Assembly: GCA_905235805.1 (NCBI GenBank)
Contig: CAJOMV010000024.1
Location: 1 to 45,191 of the forward strand
DNA from: an uncultured Ruminiclostridium sp.
Lineage (GTDB): Bacteria > Bacillota > Clostridia > Oscillospirales > Ruminococcaceae
DNA: 45,191 nucleotides
Reading direction: 5' to 3'
Each line of letters starts with the position of its first letter. Position 1 is the stretch's first letter. This document shows, one piece after another, positions 1-7,161 of the stretch. The notes beneath the pieces were generated by a model. It searched no databases and had not been told where the DNA came from. It worked only from the letters and a program-made list of their open reading frames with translations. Made by a program: the position numbers and the translations under genes.

Positions 1-302
1 GCATTCTGCCCGCGAGGCGACTTACTTTCTGCCTGCAGGTGCAGAAAGTAAGCAAAGACCCCCGCCGGCTCGCCGGGGTCGTTCGAAGCTCCGCAGAGCA
101 CAGTGATACACGTTATGCTCGCTGGAGCTCTCCTCAACCCGGCTCGCCGGTCTGCCGAGCGGGCAGAGTTCCTGCACAGCCGCACAGCCTCTGCCCGCTG
201 CAGGCGAAGCAATTCCACTTTCCCCCGGGCAGCGCCAGCCGCTGGCTCGAGCGCCAAAGCAGGACGCTTTTGGCGAAAAACAAGCGACTTTGTGGGAGTG
301 AT
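1..302. repeat. Intergenic repeat-rich stretch without a gene
   Basis: No convincing gene lies in these 302 bases. They hold a 12-bp perfect inverted repeat (21-32 with 41-52, CTTACTTTCTGC and its complement, loop of 8) and a GC-rich block at about 215-254. That block reappears in inverted orientation after bioB (about 13308-13347). A phrase gagttcctgcaca at about 168-180 recurs near 21510-21523. Close to the end of the reductase gene, GCCAAA and TTTGGC at about 245-266 could pair and end minus-strand transcription, but no clear T-run was seen. The open frames here have no ribosome binding site or recognisable product. Confidence 0.6.
21..52. repeat. 12-bp perfect inverted repeat
   Basis: CTTACTTTCTGC pairs exactly with GCAGAAAGTAAG around an 8-base loop. 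It sits in the non-coding left edge of the window. It lacks a T-run, so it is called as a repeat rather than a terminator. Confidence 0.7.
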
Positions 303-1484
303 CTACTTACGGAGCATGAAGGTGCGCATAGCGGAGATCTGTATTTTTCGGGTTATTGGGCGGAGGGCTTTATCGGCGTTCTTGAGCTCGGCGCGGATAG
401 GGATACTCTGGGGGCAGTGCTTTTCGCACTTGCCGCAGCCTATGCACTGAGTGGCGAAGGTCTTTTCCTTCTGCAGCGCGACAGTCTGCACATACTCGAA
501 GCGCCCCTCGCTCTTGCCCTCGGAGTACATACGGTTGTAGCAGCGGAATATGGCTGGAATATCAACGCCCTGCGGGCACGGCATACAGTAGGCGCAGCCT
601 GTGCAGCCGACCTTCATGGTCCTGTTGATGATCTCGGTGACCTTGTCCGTGAGGGCGAAGTGCTCGGGTGTGAATGAATGGGGCTGCACGTCCGAGGCGG
701 TGCGGCAGTTCTCCCGCACCATTTCCACGGAGTTCATACCCGAAAGGACGCAGGTAACCTCGGGCTGATCCCACAGCCAGCGGAACGCGAGCTCCGCCGG
801 AGTGTAGCCGAAGCCGCTGTTCCTGATGAGCTCCTTTGCCTCGGTGGGAAGAAGGTCTACCAGCTTCCCGCCGCGCAGGGGCTCCATTATGACGACGGGT
901 ATACCCTTGTCTGCCGCGGCTTTCAGACCGGCGGCACCTGCTTGGGTGTGTATGTCGAGATAGTTGTACTGTATCTGGCAGAAATCCCAGTCATAGTCGT
1001 TAAGTATCTTCAGAAAATTCTCGGTGTTGCCGTGGTAGGAGAAGCCTATATTGCGTAGCTGTCCGCTCTCCTTCTTCTGCGCTGTCCACTCTTCGATCCC
1101 GAGCTTTTTCAGCTTTTCCCACTGCATTATGTCCGTAACATGGTGCATGAGGTAGTAGTCTATATAGTCCGTCTGAAGACGCCGGAGCTCCTCGTCGAAG
1201 TAGCGGTCTATTGCCTGACGGCTGCCCACAAGGTACTGGGGAAGCTTGGTGGCTATCTTCACCTTTTCCCGTATGCCGTTACGCTTGAGTATCTCGCCCA
1301 GCGCGGCTTCGCTGCCGGAATAGAGATACGCGGTGTCATAGTAGTTCACGCCCGCGTTATAGGCTTCCATTATCTCCTTCTCGGCTTTGGAAAGGTCTAT
1401 ATTGCCGCCGTTCTTCGTGAAACGCATACAGCCGAAGCCGAGTATCGATATCGGCTCGCCGTGACGGTCATTTCTGTAATTCAT
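303..1484 (-). CDS. Aldo/keto reductase with C-terminal 4Fe-4S domain
   Basis: A 393-residue oxidoreductase. The N-terminal two thirds is the aldo/keto reductase barrel: ILGFGCMR near residue 15, then YDTAYLYSGSE around residues 49-59 with the catalytic Asp/Tyr pattern, and YLMHHV near residue 130. The C-terminal part has two cysteine clusters, GCTGCAYCMPCP and CIGCGKCEKHCP, which should bind two 4Fe-4S clusters. This is the usual layout of clostridial ferredoxin-linked aldo/keto reductases. The substrate is unknown. The start codon overlaps the stop of the upstream radical SAM gene by four bases (ATGA), so the two are almost certainly co-transcribed and translationally coupled. The family call is secure and the substrate open. 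Confidence 0.93.
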   Translation of the reverse strand: MNYRNDRHGEPISILGFGCMRFTKNGGNIDLSKAEKEIMEAYNAGVNYYDTAYLYSGSEAALGEILKRNGIREKVKIATKLPQYLVGSRQAIDRYFDEELRRLQTDYIDYYLMHHVTDIMQWEKLKKLGIEEWTAQKKESGQLRNIGFSYHGNTENFLKILNDYDWDFCQIQYNYLDIHTQAGAAGLKAAADKGIPVVIMEPLRGGKLVDLLPTEAKELIRNSGFGYTPAELAFRWLWDQPEVTCVLSGMNSVEMVRENCRTASDVQPHSFTPEHFALTDKVTEIINRTMKVGCTGCAYCMPCPQGVDIPAIFRCYNRMYSEGKSEGRFEYVQTVALQKEKTFATQCIGCGKCEKHCPQSIPIRAELKNADKALRPITRKIQISAMRTFMLRK

Positions 1485-2593
1485 ACAGCCTCCTGTTTTT
1501 TGCTTTGCGCAAGTAAAGCCTCGACCCGGTCGCGCTTTTCGTACAGCACACAGCCGCCGTCATGCTCCGCCGAGAGCAGATCACCGCTGCGCAGGGACAG
1601 GAACAGCTTTGAGCGCACCGCTTCACGCAGCGAGGTCTCGCGCACGTTGATGTCGGAGTACGGCGAGAACGGGCATGGCTCCGCGCCGCCGTGTGAGTTG
1701 ATGTGGAAGAACGCTCTCCCCGCCGCGAAGCAGCCTCCCGACTCCTTCTCGTCTCCCGGGAAGGAGAGGAACATCGTCCCGTCGAAGTCTCTGCGCAGCC
1801 TGTCAATGCCCTCGCGCAGCACCTCTCGCTCCGGGTCGGAGGGGGCGAGGTATTCGGTCTCGGGAGCCGCGGGAACGTATTCCACATAGATGATGAGCTT
1901 GCAGCCGCGCTTTATGAGCTCCTCCGCGAATTCATCCGACAGCACCGACTCTATGTTCTCTGTGGTCACGGTTACCGACGCGCCGAAGATGAGGTCACGG
2001 CGGCGGAATTCCTCCATATTCGCGGTCAGACGGTCGTAAATGCCCTCACCGCGCCTGCTGTCGGTATGCTCTCGGTCGCCCTCGATGCTCATTACGGGGA
2101 TAAGGTTGCGGCACCTGTCAAAGAGGTCGAAGTAGCGCTCGTTGATGAACGTTCCGTTCGTGAAAACGGGGAAGATGATGTCTTTTATCTCTCCGGCGGC
2201 TTCGATGACGTCACGGCGTAACAGCGGCTCACCGCCCGCGAGAATGATGTAGCTTATCCCGAGCTCGCTCGCTTCACCGAAAACCTTCCTCCATTCCTCG
2301 CCCGAGAGCTGCTGCACCGGCTCGCTGTCCGCTGTAGCCTCGTTGCAGCGTGAGTAGCACCCCGCGCAGTGGAGGTTGCAGCTGCTGGTTATGCTGGATA
2401 TCAGGAACGAGGGTATATGCTCGCCCTGCTTTTCAAGCTCCATTCTGCGCTTGGAGGCTTTCTTCGCCGCGGCGGCGAATTTCAGCATGAACGCGCTCTC
2501 CTTCGGATTTTTCAGCACCGCGTGCAGCGACTCAGATACTATCTGCTCAACGCCTCTTGCGAGGTATTCCTGTAATTCTGTGTTCTGTGTCAT
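1481..2593 (-). CDS. Radical SAM protein with SPASM-like C-terminus
   Basis: I place the start at 2593, where AAGGAAG sits just upstream of ATG; the frame is open for a further 28 codons but those overlap the promoter. The 370-residue protein has the radical SAM CxxxCxxC motif as CNLHCAGC at residues 72-79, followed by GGEPLLRR, which is the usual SAM-binding segment. A later segment with GGCFAAG, HINSHGGAEPCPFSPY and GGCV resembles the cysteine-bearing C-terminal part of SPASM/Twitch maturases. Such proteins modify peptides or cofactors, but no precursor peptide gene was seen nearby. It shares an operon with the iron-sulfur aldo/keto reductase. Function beyond the superfamily is not assigned. 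Confidence 0.88.
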   Translation of the reverse strand: MTQNTELQEYLARGVEQIVSESLHAVLKNPKESAFMLKFAAAAKKASKRRMELEKQGEHIPSFLISSITSSCNLHCAGCYSRCNEATADSEPVQQLSGEEWRKVFGEASELGISYIILAGGEPLLRRDVIEAAGEIKDIIFPVFTNGTFINERYFDLFDRCRNLIPVMSIEGDREHTDSRRGEGIYDRLTANMEEFRRRDLIFGASVTVTTENIESVLSDEFAEELIKRGCKLIIYVEYVPAAPETEYLAPSDPEREVLREGIDRLRRDFDGTMFLSFPGDEKESGGCFAAGRAFFHINSHGGAEPCPFSPYSDINVRETSLREAVRSKLFLSLRSGDLLSAEHDGGCVLYEKRDRVEALLAQSKKQEAV

Positions 2594-2640
2594 AATTATC
2601 TTCCTTTGCAAGCGTACAGATTTTGTTTGATTTAATTTTA

Positions 2641-2654
2641 TACAATTAATTGTA
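2641..2654. promoter_or_regulatory. 14-bp palindrome over a -10 box
   Basis: TACAATTAATTGTA is a perfect 14-base palindrome that contains the -10 hexamer of the radical SAM promoter. Such a placement suits a repressor operator, but AT-rich palindromes also occur by chance. Confidence 0.4.
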
Positions 2655-2677
2655 CCACATACAGAGCAATATGTCAA
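2649..2677 (-). promoter_or_regulatory. Sigma-A promoter of radical SAM/reductase operon
   Basis: Read on the minus strand: TTGACA (2677-2672), a 17-base spacer, then TACAAT (2654-2649). It lies about 55 bases upstream of the chosen start codon. Confidence 0.8.
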
Positions 2678-2782
2678 TAGCCTTATTGAAAATATTTTTT
2701 CCTTTTTATATACACCCTCCGTTTGTTCACGGCACGCCGTACCGCGGCACCGCGCCCGGGGAACCTTACGTCGTATCGCTTA

Positions 2783-2811
2783 TTGACTATTCCGAAGGTT
2801 TGTGGTATAAT
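2783..2811 (+). promoter_or_regulatory. Sigma-A promoter of CNNM-family gene
   Basis: TTGACT at 2783-2788, a 17-base spacer and a consensus TATAAT at 2806-2811. The downstream start codon is at 2853, giving a leader of roughly 35 bases. Confidence 0.82.
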
Positions 2812-2852
2812 TGAACAAATGGATATCTGTAAAAGACAGAAAAGGAAAACAA

Positions 2853-4115
2853 ATGGACGATCACATACGAACGCTTATCATACTGGTCGTGCTGGTGCTG
2901 ATGTCAGCGTTTTTCTCCGCCGCGGAGACCGCCTACACCGGCGCGAACAAGATACGCCTGCGCAGCAGAGCGGAGAACGGCTCGAAGAACGCCGCCCGCG
3001 CCCTGAAGATAATCGAGGGCTATGACAAGACCCTCACCACGATACTGATAGGCAACAACATCGTGAACATATTAACCTCGTCACTGGCGACAGTTATGTT
3101 CATTCAGCTGTTCGGGAACAGCGGAACGCTTGTCTCCACGGTAGTCGTGACAGTGGTGGTGCTGATATTCGGTGAGATACTGCCCAAGACGATAGCCAAG
3201 ATACACGCGGAGGACTTCGCGTGCCGCATCAGCGGGGTAATGCGCTTCCTGACCGTCGTGCTCACGCCCCTGTCCGCTGTGTTCATACTGCTCCAGAAGG
3301 GAGTCTCCCGCATCTTCCGCGGCAAGAGCGAGGAGGTCAGCATGACCGAGCAGGAGCTCATGCAGATAATCGATGAGATAGAGGACGAGGGAGTGCTTGA
3401 GGAGCAGGAGAGCGAACTTGTGCGCAGTGCTCTCGAGTTTGACGAGACGCTGGTCTCCGCCATAATCACTCCCCGCGTCAATGTCGTGGCGGCGGAGATA
3501 AACACGGGCATAGACGAGCTCCGCGACCTGTTCCTCCGCGAGGGCTATTCCCGTATCCCCGTCTACGAAAAGACTATAGACCACATCGTCGGCATAGTCA
3601 AGCATAAGGACCTCTTTGAGCATCTTGTGCGCGGTGAGAATTTCTACGTCCGCGACATAGTGCAGGAAACGCTGTTCGTCCCGAGCCTTATGAAGATATC
3701 GGACGTCCTCCGCATGATGCAGCGCAGAAAGATACATCTTGCCGCGGTGGTCGATCAGTACGGCGGCACCGAGGGCATCGTCACTCTTGAGGACATAATG
3801 GAGGAGCTTGTCGGAGAGATATGGGACGAGAACGACGAGATAACCGCTCCGGTCAGGTTCATAAACGACACTGTGTTCGAGACGAGCGGCGAGGTATCCA
3901 AGAACGATTTCAACCGCTATTTCGAGAACAGGTTCGAAATAGTTTCCGACAGCAATACCGTCGGCGGCTGGATATACGAGCTGTTCGGACGGATACCGAA
4001 GGTGGGGGAGGTCGCGGAGACAACGGATTTCCGTATAACCGTCGAAAGTCTTGACGACCTTCGCGTCGGAAAGCTGCGGTTTGAGATACTCAAGTCCCCC
4101 GAAGAGGAAAAATAA
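2853..4115 (+). CDS. CNNM/CorC (hemolysin C family) membrane protein
   Basis: The start at 2853 is chosen because AAAAGGAAAAC precedes it and an earlier in-frame ATG at 2811 sits on the promoter -10 box. The 420-residue product has an N-terminal DUF21/CNNM membrane domain (about residues 5-180, starting with a hydrophobic helix and the FSAAETAYTGAN segment). A CBS-pair domain follows (about 195-320, including YSRIPVYE, VGIVKHKD and DQYGGTEGIVTLEDIMEELVG). It ends in the CorC_HlyC FAD-fold-like domain. Family members are linked to magnesium or cobalt transport or sodium-dependent magnesium efflux; 'hemolysin' in older names is misleading. The next gene overlaps it by one base (TAATG). Confidence 0.93.
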   Translation: MDDHIRTLIILVVLVLMSAFFSAAETAYTGANKIRLRSRAENGSKNAARALKIIEGYDKTLTTILIGNNIVNILTSSLATVMFIQLFGNSGTLVSTVVVTVVVLIFGEILPKTIAKIHAEDFACRISGVMRFLTVVLTPLSAVFILLQKGVSRIFRGKSEEVSMTEQELMQIIDEIEDEGVLEEQESELVRSALEFDETLVSAIITPRVNVVAAEINTGIDELRDLFLREGYSRIPVYEKTIDHIVGIVKHKDLFEHLVRGENFYVRDIVQETLFVPSLMKISDVLRMMQRRKIHLAAVVDQYGGTEGIVTLEDIMEELVGEIWDENDEITAPVRFINDTVFETSGEVSKNDFNRYFENRFEIVSDSNTVGGWIYELFGRIPKVGEVAETTDFRITVESLDDLRVGKLRFEILKSPEEEK

Positions 4116-4684
4116 TGGAATTTTACGTTGTGGTGCTTGTCCTCGGTGTGACATCGTTCACCGCTGACATGATACTCCGCTATATGGAAAAAATACGCTC
4201 CTTCGGCATGGAGGAGCGTTTGCATAATATCAAGGGAAAGACTATCCCGATAGAGGATCTCGTACCCCATAACATCACAATGTTGACGGTGTTCGCGATA
4301 TCCCTCGGGGTGTTCGGCATTTTTATGAAGCTGCTGAACATAAACGCGTTCGTAAGCTTCCCGTGCAGCGCGGCGTTCGCCTGCCTCGTGAATTTCACGG
4401 TCATGCACTTCATCAAGCCGTTCGTAGCAAGCGTCACGGGCGACGAGCTCGGCAGCGATACCGACATCAGCGGCACGGAGGGGGTCTGCATCGAGCGTAT
4501 CCCCGCCGACGATTACGGCAGGATAAAGCTCGAGTATAACGGAAGGCATTACGAATTCGACGCCATTTCCGAGAACGAGACGGATATCGAGAAGGACGAG
4601 CCTGTGCTCGTCCTCTACCGCGAGGACGGTATGTGCGTCGTCGAAAAGCAGTCGGAGGTGCTCGATATCATCAACGAGGAATAG
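4115..4684 (+). CDS. NfeD-like small membrane protein
   Basis: A 189-residue protein with a start overlapping the preceding stop (TAATG), hence translationally coupled to the CNNM gene. It has an N-terminal hydrophobic segment, two membrane helices at about residues 56-73 and 79-100, and a soluble C-terminal domain (about 115-185). In that domain GTEGVCIERIPADDYGRIKL and YEFDAISENETDIEKDEPVL fit the pattern of the NfeD OB-fold. NfeD proteins usually partner membrane proteases or stomatins, neither of which is present here. The pairing suggests a role with the CorC-type protein, which is inference. The NfeD assignment rests on pattern recognition only. Confidence 0.7.
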   Translation: MEFYVVVLVLGVTSFTADMILRYMEKIRSFGMEERLHNIKGKTIPIEDLVPHNITMLTVFAISLGVFGIFMKLLNINAFVSFPCSAAFACLVNFTVMHFIKPFVASVTGDELGSDTDISGTEGVCIERIPADDYGRIKLEYNGRHYEFDAISENETDIEKDEPVLVLYREDGMCVVEKQSEVLDIINEE

Positions 4685-4689
4685 CTGTG

Positions 4690-4736
4690 CAGGTGCCACG
4701 GAACGCTTTAACGCTCCGGGGCGCCTGTATTTTTTT
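4690..4736 (+). terminator. Rho-independent terminator after CNNM/NfeD genes
   Basis: CAGGTGCC (4690-4697) pairs with GGCGCCTG (4720-4727, one G-T pair), with further inner pairing, followed by a T-rich tail to 4736. The T-run is on the plus strand only, so it serves the plus-strand operon and not the convergent ATPase gene. Confidence 0.75.
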
Positions 4737-4748
4737 AACAGGTCTCCG

Positions 4749-6698
4749 CTACGCGGTAAACCCGATACGGGACTCACCGCCGGGAGCTTCTCCCGACATT
4801 TGCTTTGCCTCCGCGATACTGTCCTCTGTCGCTTTGCGTACATCGTCCCTTGTCATCTCGAGAGGCTCGCCTTCGCTGTATTTGTAGCCCACGCGGTTCG
4901 CTAGATTGCGGAACGCGGAATTGAAGAGATTGCGGGCAGTGCGTCCGTTCCCGAAGTGAATGCCTTCTATGGACTTGGCGCTGGCGAAATACTCCACCAG
5001 CATTTCCGTGCAGTCATCAGCCGTATGGATACCTTTCTTTTCCGCGAAGGAGCGGAAGATCTTCGCGAGAGTCTCGTTGTCGAGGTCTTCGAAGCGTACA
5101 ATATCCGTTATGCGCGATCTGAGCCCCTGATTTGCGTCAAGGAAGCGCATCATGGGCTCCTCATACCCGATGAAGATATTCACTATCCTGCTGCGGTAGT
5201 TCTCCATGTTCTGGAGTATGCTCGTGACCGCCTGTTCGTCGAACGCGGTGCTCTGTGTCCCCGCAAGGGCGTATATCTCGTCCCAGAGTATGGCGGCGCC
5301 TCCCGCGTATCTGAGGAATATCTGATCTATCAGATGCTCGGTCTGTCCGACATACTGCCCTACGAAATCCGACTTTTTCAGCTCGACGAACGAGTTCGCG
5401 GGAATTATCCCCGCTTCCTCCAGCATCTTTGCAAGCGCTCTCGCGATCGTGGTCTTGGCTGTTCCGGGCGGACCTGTCAGGACAAGGTTCAGTCCCTCCG
5501 AAGTGCCGCCGCTGAGTTTGCGCTCAAAGACAAAGCAGGACACTATTTCCTTGAAGCGTCTCTTGATATTGTCGAGCCCGATAAACTCGTCGATATCCGG
5601 CATCGTTACCGGCGGCATGGGAGGGCGCGCAGGCTCACCGAAGCCGAAGGGATATCCTCCGCCGAAGGGCATTCCTCCGAACGGGTGAATGCCCGCGTCC
5701 GGCGTTATGGGCGTACAGCCGAACGGGTCAATCTCCGGCGGCTCATCACCGTACTCCTCGCAGTCGCCGCTGTCGGGTACGCATTCTTCCTCTTCGCCGC
5801 AGAAGGGGTCATTCTCTATGTCTCTCAGATACTCCTCGATAGCTCTGTCGAAAAAGCTGTTGTCGTCCTCGATATCGTTCCCCGCGTTCGCCCACGGGTC
5901 ATCGGGGTCGGGCGGCGCGGGTTCCGCGGGCTCATACAGCCACTTCTCACCGTCGTATACCCGGCGGAGCCTGCATATAAACTTCTCGCCGAGTATATCG
6001 AACAGGTCATGCTCCGCTTCAGCCATATCCCTGTAACCGCCGCCGCGGGATTTTTCGGAGCGGCAGAGCTCATTCACAGCCGCTTCAGCCTGCCCGTTCA
6101 GCACGTCCATACCGACGCTGCTGTTCCTGCTGTGCAGGTATCTCATCGCGCTGTGGAACAGCGGCACATAGCCCGGCTTTCGTATGTCGAGCACGGTGTA
6201 CCCATTGTTCTCCGCTTCATCGGCAAGATAGATATCGACTCCCTCGGGGTCGTTCTTCGGCGGTGTCATCTGTATCACCGCGGCAAATCCGCTCGCTTCG
6301 TAGTCGTCAAGGTCGATGCGCGTGCTGCCGGACACCAGTGTCGGCATCTCATGCGCCTCGGCACGCTCGCAAAGCCTTTTCACAGCGTCGTCCTCAAGCT
6401 CCTGCGGGCTGTCCTCTGTCTCGTACCCGCCGCAAAGCTCCCTGTCTGCCGCTATGAGTTCGTTCATGCGGTTCACCTTGCTTAACAGCATCTCGCAAGC
6501 CGCTGCCGCGGCGCCGAGGCTGTCCGTTCTTATAAGGTACCTGTAGCTCTGCGGGTCGTTTATGTCTATCCGCTCACACTCTTTGCGTACGCAGTCAAAT
6601 TCCGTGCCGGACGACATATCGAGCAGCCGTGTAAGGTTGATACCCTTCCGGCGCATTATTGTGATACCCGATTTAAGCTCCGCGATTATTTGGTACAT
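4749..6698 (-). CDS. AAA ATPase, CbbX/SpoVK-type, with long N-terminal region
   Basis: A 649-residue ATPase preceded by AGGAGG eight bases from the ATG. Residues about 375-630 form one AAA module: Walker A GPPGTAKTT at 409-417, Walker B AAILWDEIYALAG, the sensor-1 region FIGYEEPMMRFLDANQGLRS, and a GNGRTARNLF sensor-2 segment. This pattern matches the CbbX/SpoVK/EccA group, which remodels partner complexes. The first roughly 330 residues match nothing I recognise, and an acidic stretch and a Gly/Pro/Phe-rich hinge (about 320-370) link the two parts. It has its own promoter and no operon partner, so its client is unknown. The ATPase call is strong and the role open. Confidence 0.85.
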   Translation of the reverse strand: MYQIIAELKSGITIMRRKGINLTRLLDMSSGTEFDCVRKECERIDINDPQSYRYLIRTDSLGAAAAACEMLLSKVNRMNELIAADRELCGGYETEDSPQELEDDAVKRLCERAEAHEMPTLVSGSTRIDLDDYEASGFAAVIQMTPPKNDPEGVDIYLADEAENNGYTVLDIRKPGYVPLFHSAMRYLHSRNSSVGMDVLNGQAEAAVNELCRSEKSRGGGYRDMAEAEHDLFDILGEKFICRLRRVYDGEKWLYEPAEPAPPDPDDPWANAGNDIEDDNSFFDRAIEEYLRDIENDPFCGEEEECVPDSGDCEEYGDEPPEIDPFGCTPITPDAGIHPFGGMPFGGGYPFGFGEPARPPMPPVTMPDIDEFIGLDNIKRRFKEIVSCFVFERKLSGGTSEGLNLVLTGPPGTAKTTIARALAKMLEEAGIIPANSFVELKKSDFVGQYVGQTEHLIDQIFLRYAGGAAILWDEIYALAGTQSTAFDEQAVTSILQNMENYRSRIVNIFIGYEEPMMRFLDANQGLRSRITDIVRFEDLDNETLAKIFRSFAEKKGIHTADDCTEMLVEYFASAKSIEGIHFGNGRTARNLFNSAFRNLANRVGYKYSEGEPLEMTRDDVRKATEDSIAEAKQMSGEAPGGESRIGFTA

Positions 6699-6754
6699 TA
6701 CTCATTCCTCCTTCTGTAAGGTGTCCGGGGTTATTCCTTTGACCTCTTGCTTGT

Positions 6755-6783
6755 ATTATACCATGACTTTGGGAAAAATTCAA
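6755..6783 (-). promoter_or_regulatory. Sigma-A promoter of AAA ATPase gene
   Basis: On the minus strand: TTGAAT (6783-6778), 17-base spacer, TATAAT (6760-6755). The start codon is at 6698. Confidence 0.8.
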
Positions 6784-6825
6784 GTATCGATTTGTGCATA
6801 ATGTCTGTTCATCAAATAATCTGAT

Positions 6826-6987
6826 ATGAAAATATGTGCAAAATACATAAACAATGATTACGATCCGCCGATTTTTCAAATCCTGAAAGCGTTTTTTGAG
6901 ATGTTGCCTGAGCAGGAACGCAAAGTCCATTTTGGCATAATTGATCGTCGTCTGAGAAACGAATTTATCCGTATCGGCGGGAATTGA
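6826..6987 (+). CDS. Possible 53-codon ORF or gene remnant
   Basis: Within the 463-base gap between the ATPase and the CHASE2 gene, an ATG at 6826 opens 53 codons ending in TGA at 6985-6987. The translation looks protein-like (segments YDPPIFQILKAFFEML and RKVHFGIIDRRLRNEF), with a plausible amphipathic helix, but there is no ribosome binding site and I do not recognise the family. Local base composition is more AT-rich than that of neighbouring genes. It could be a remnant of an acquired gene. The rest of the gap, apart from the two promoters, shows nothing I can name. Confidence 0.3.
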   Translation: MKICAKYINNDYDPPIFQILKAFFEMLPEQERKVHFGIIDRRLRNEFIRIGGN

Positions 6988-7096
6988 AAGTCCACGACGT
7001 ACAGCGGCAGCAAAGCCGTTCGGAAGCTCTTCTGCAACCAAAGATCATCACCCGCCTGTCGGCTTATGACGAGAAAAGGTTTTGAAAGTAAAACTA

Positions 7097-7125
7097 TTGA
7101 CTTTCATGCCGTAATTTGATATAAT
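7097..7125 (+). promoter_or_regulatory. Sigma-A promoter of CHASE2/FecR operon
   Basis: TTGACT at 7097-7102, a 17-base spacer and TATAAT at 7120-7125, about 37 bases before the start codon. GAAAGT (about 7084) and ACTTTC (about 7100) form a short inverted repeat around the -35 box. Confidence 0.82.
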
Positions 7126-7161
7126 TTTCTTGCAAAATGTAATCAATGAAAAAGGTGGAAT

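Noticed and set aside
39..677. 212-codon plus-strand open frame at the left edge
   Set aside because: It runs through repeats and then antisense to the aldo/keto reductase.
4956..6485. 509-codon plus-strand open frame opposite the AAA ATPase
   Set aside because: The minus-strand ATPase has Walker motifs, a promoter and a ribosome binding site; the antisense frame has none.
6673..7041. 122-codon minus-strand open frame upstream of the AAA ATPase
   Set aside because: It overlaps the ATPase start, its ribosome binding site and promoter, and its translation is not protein-like.
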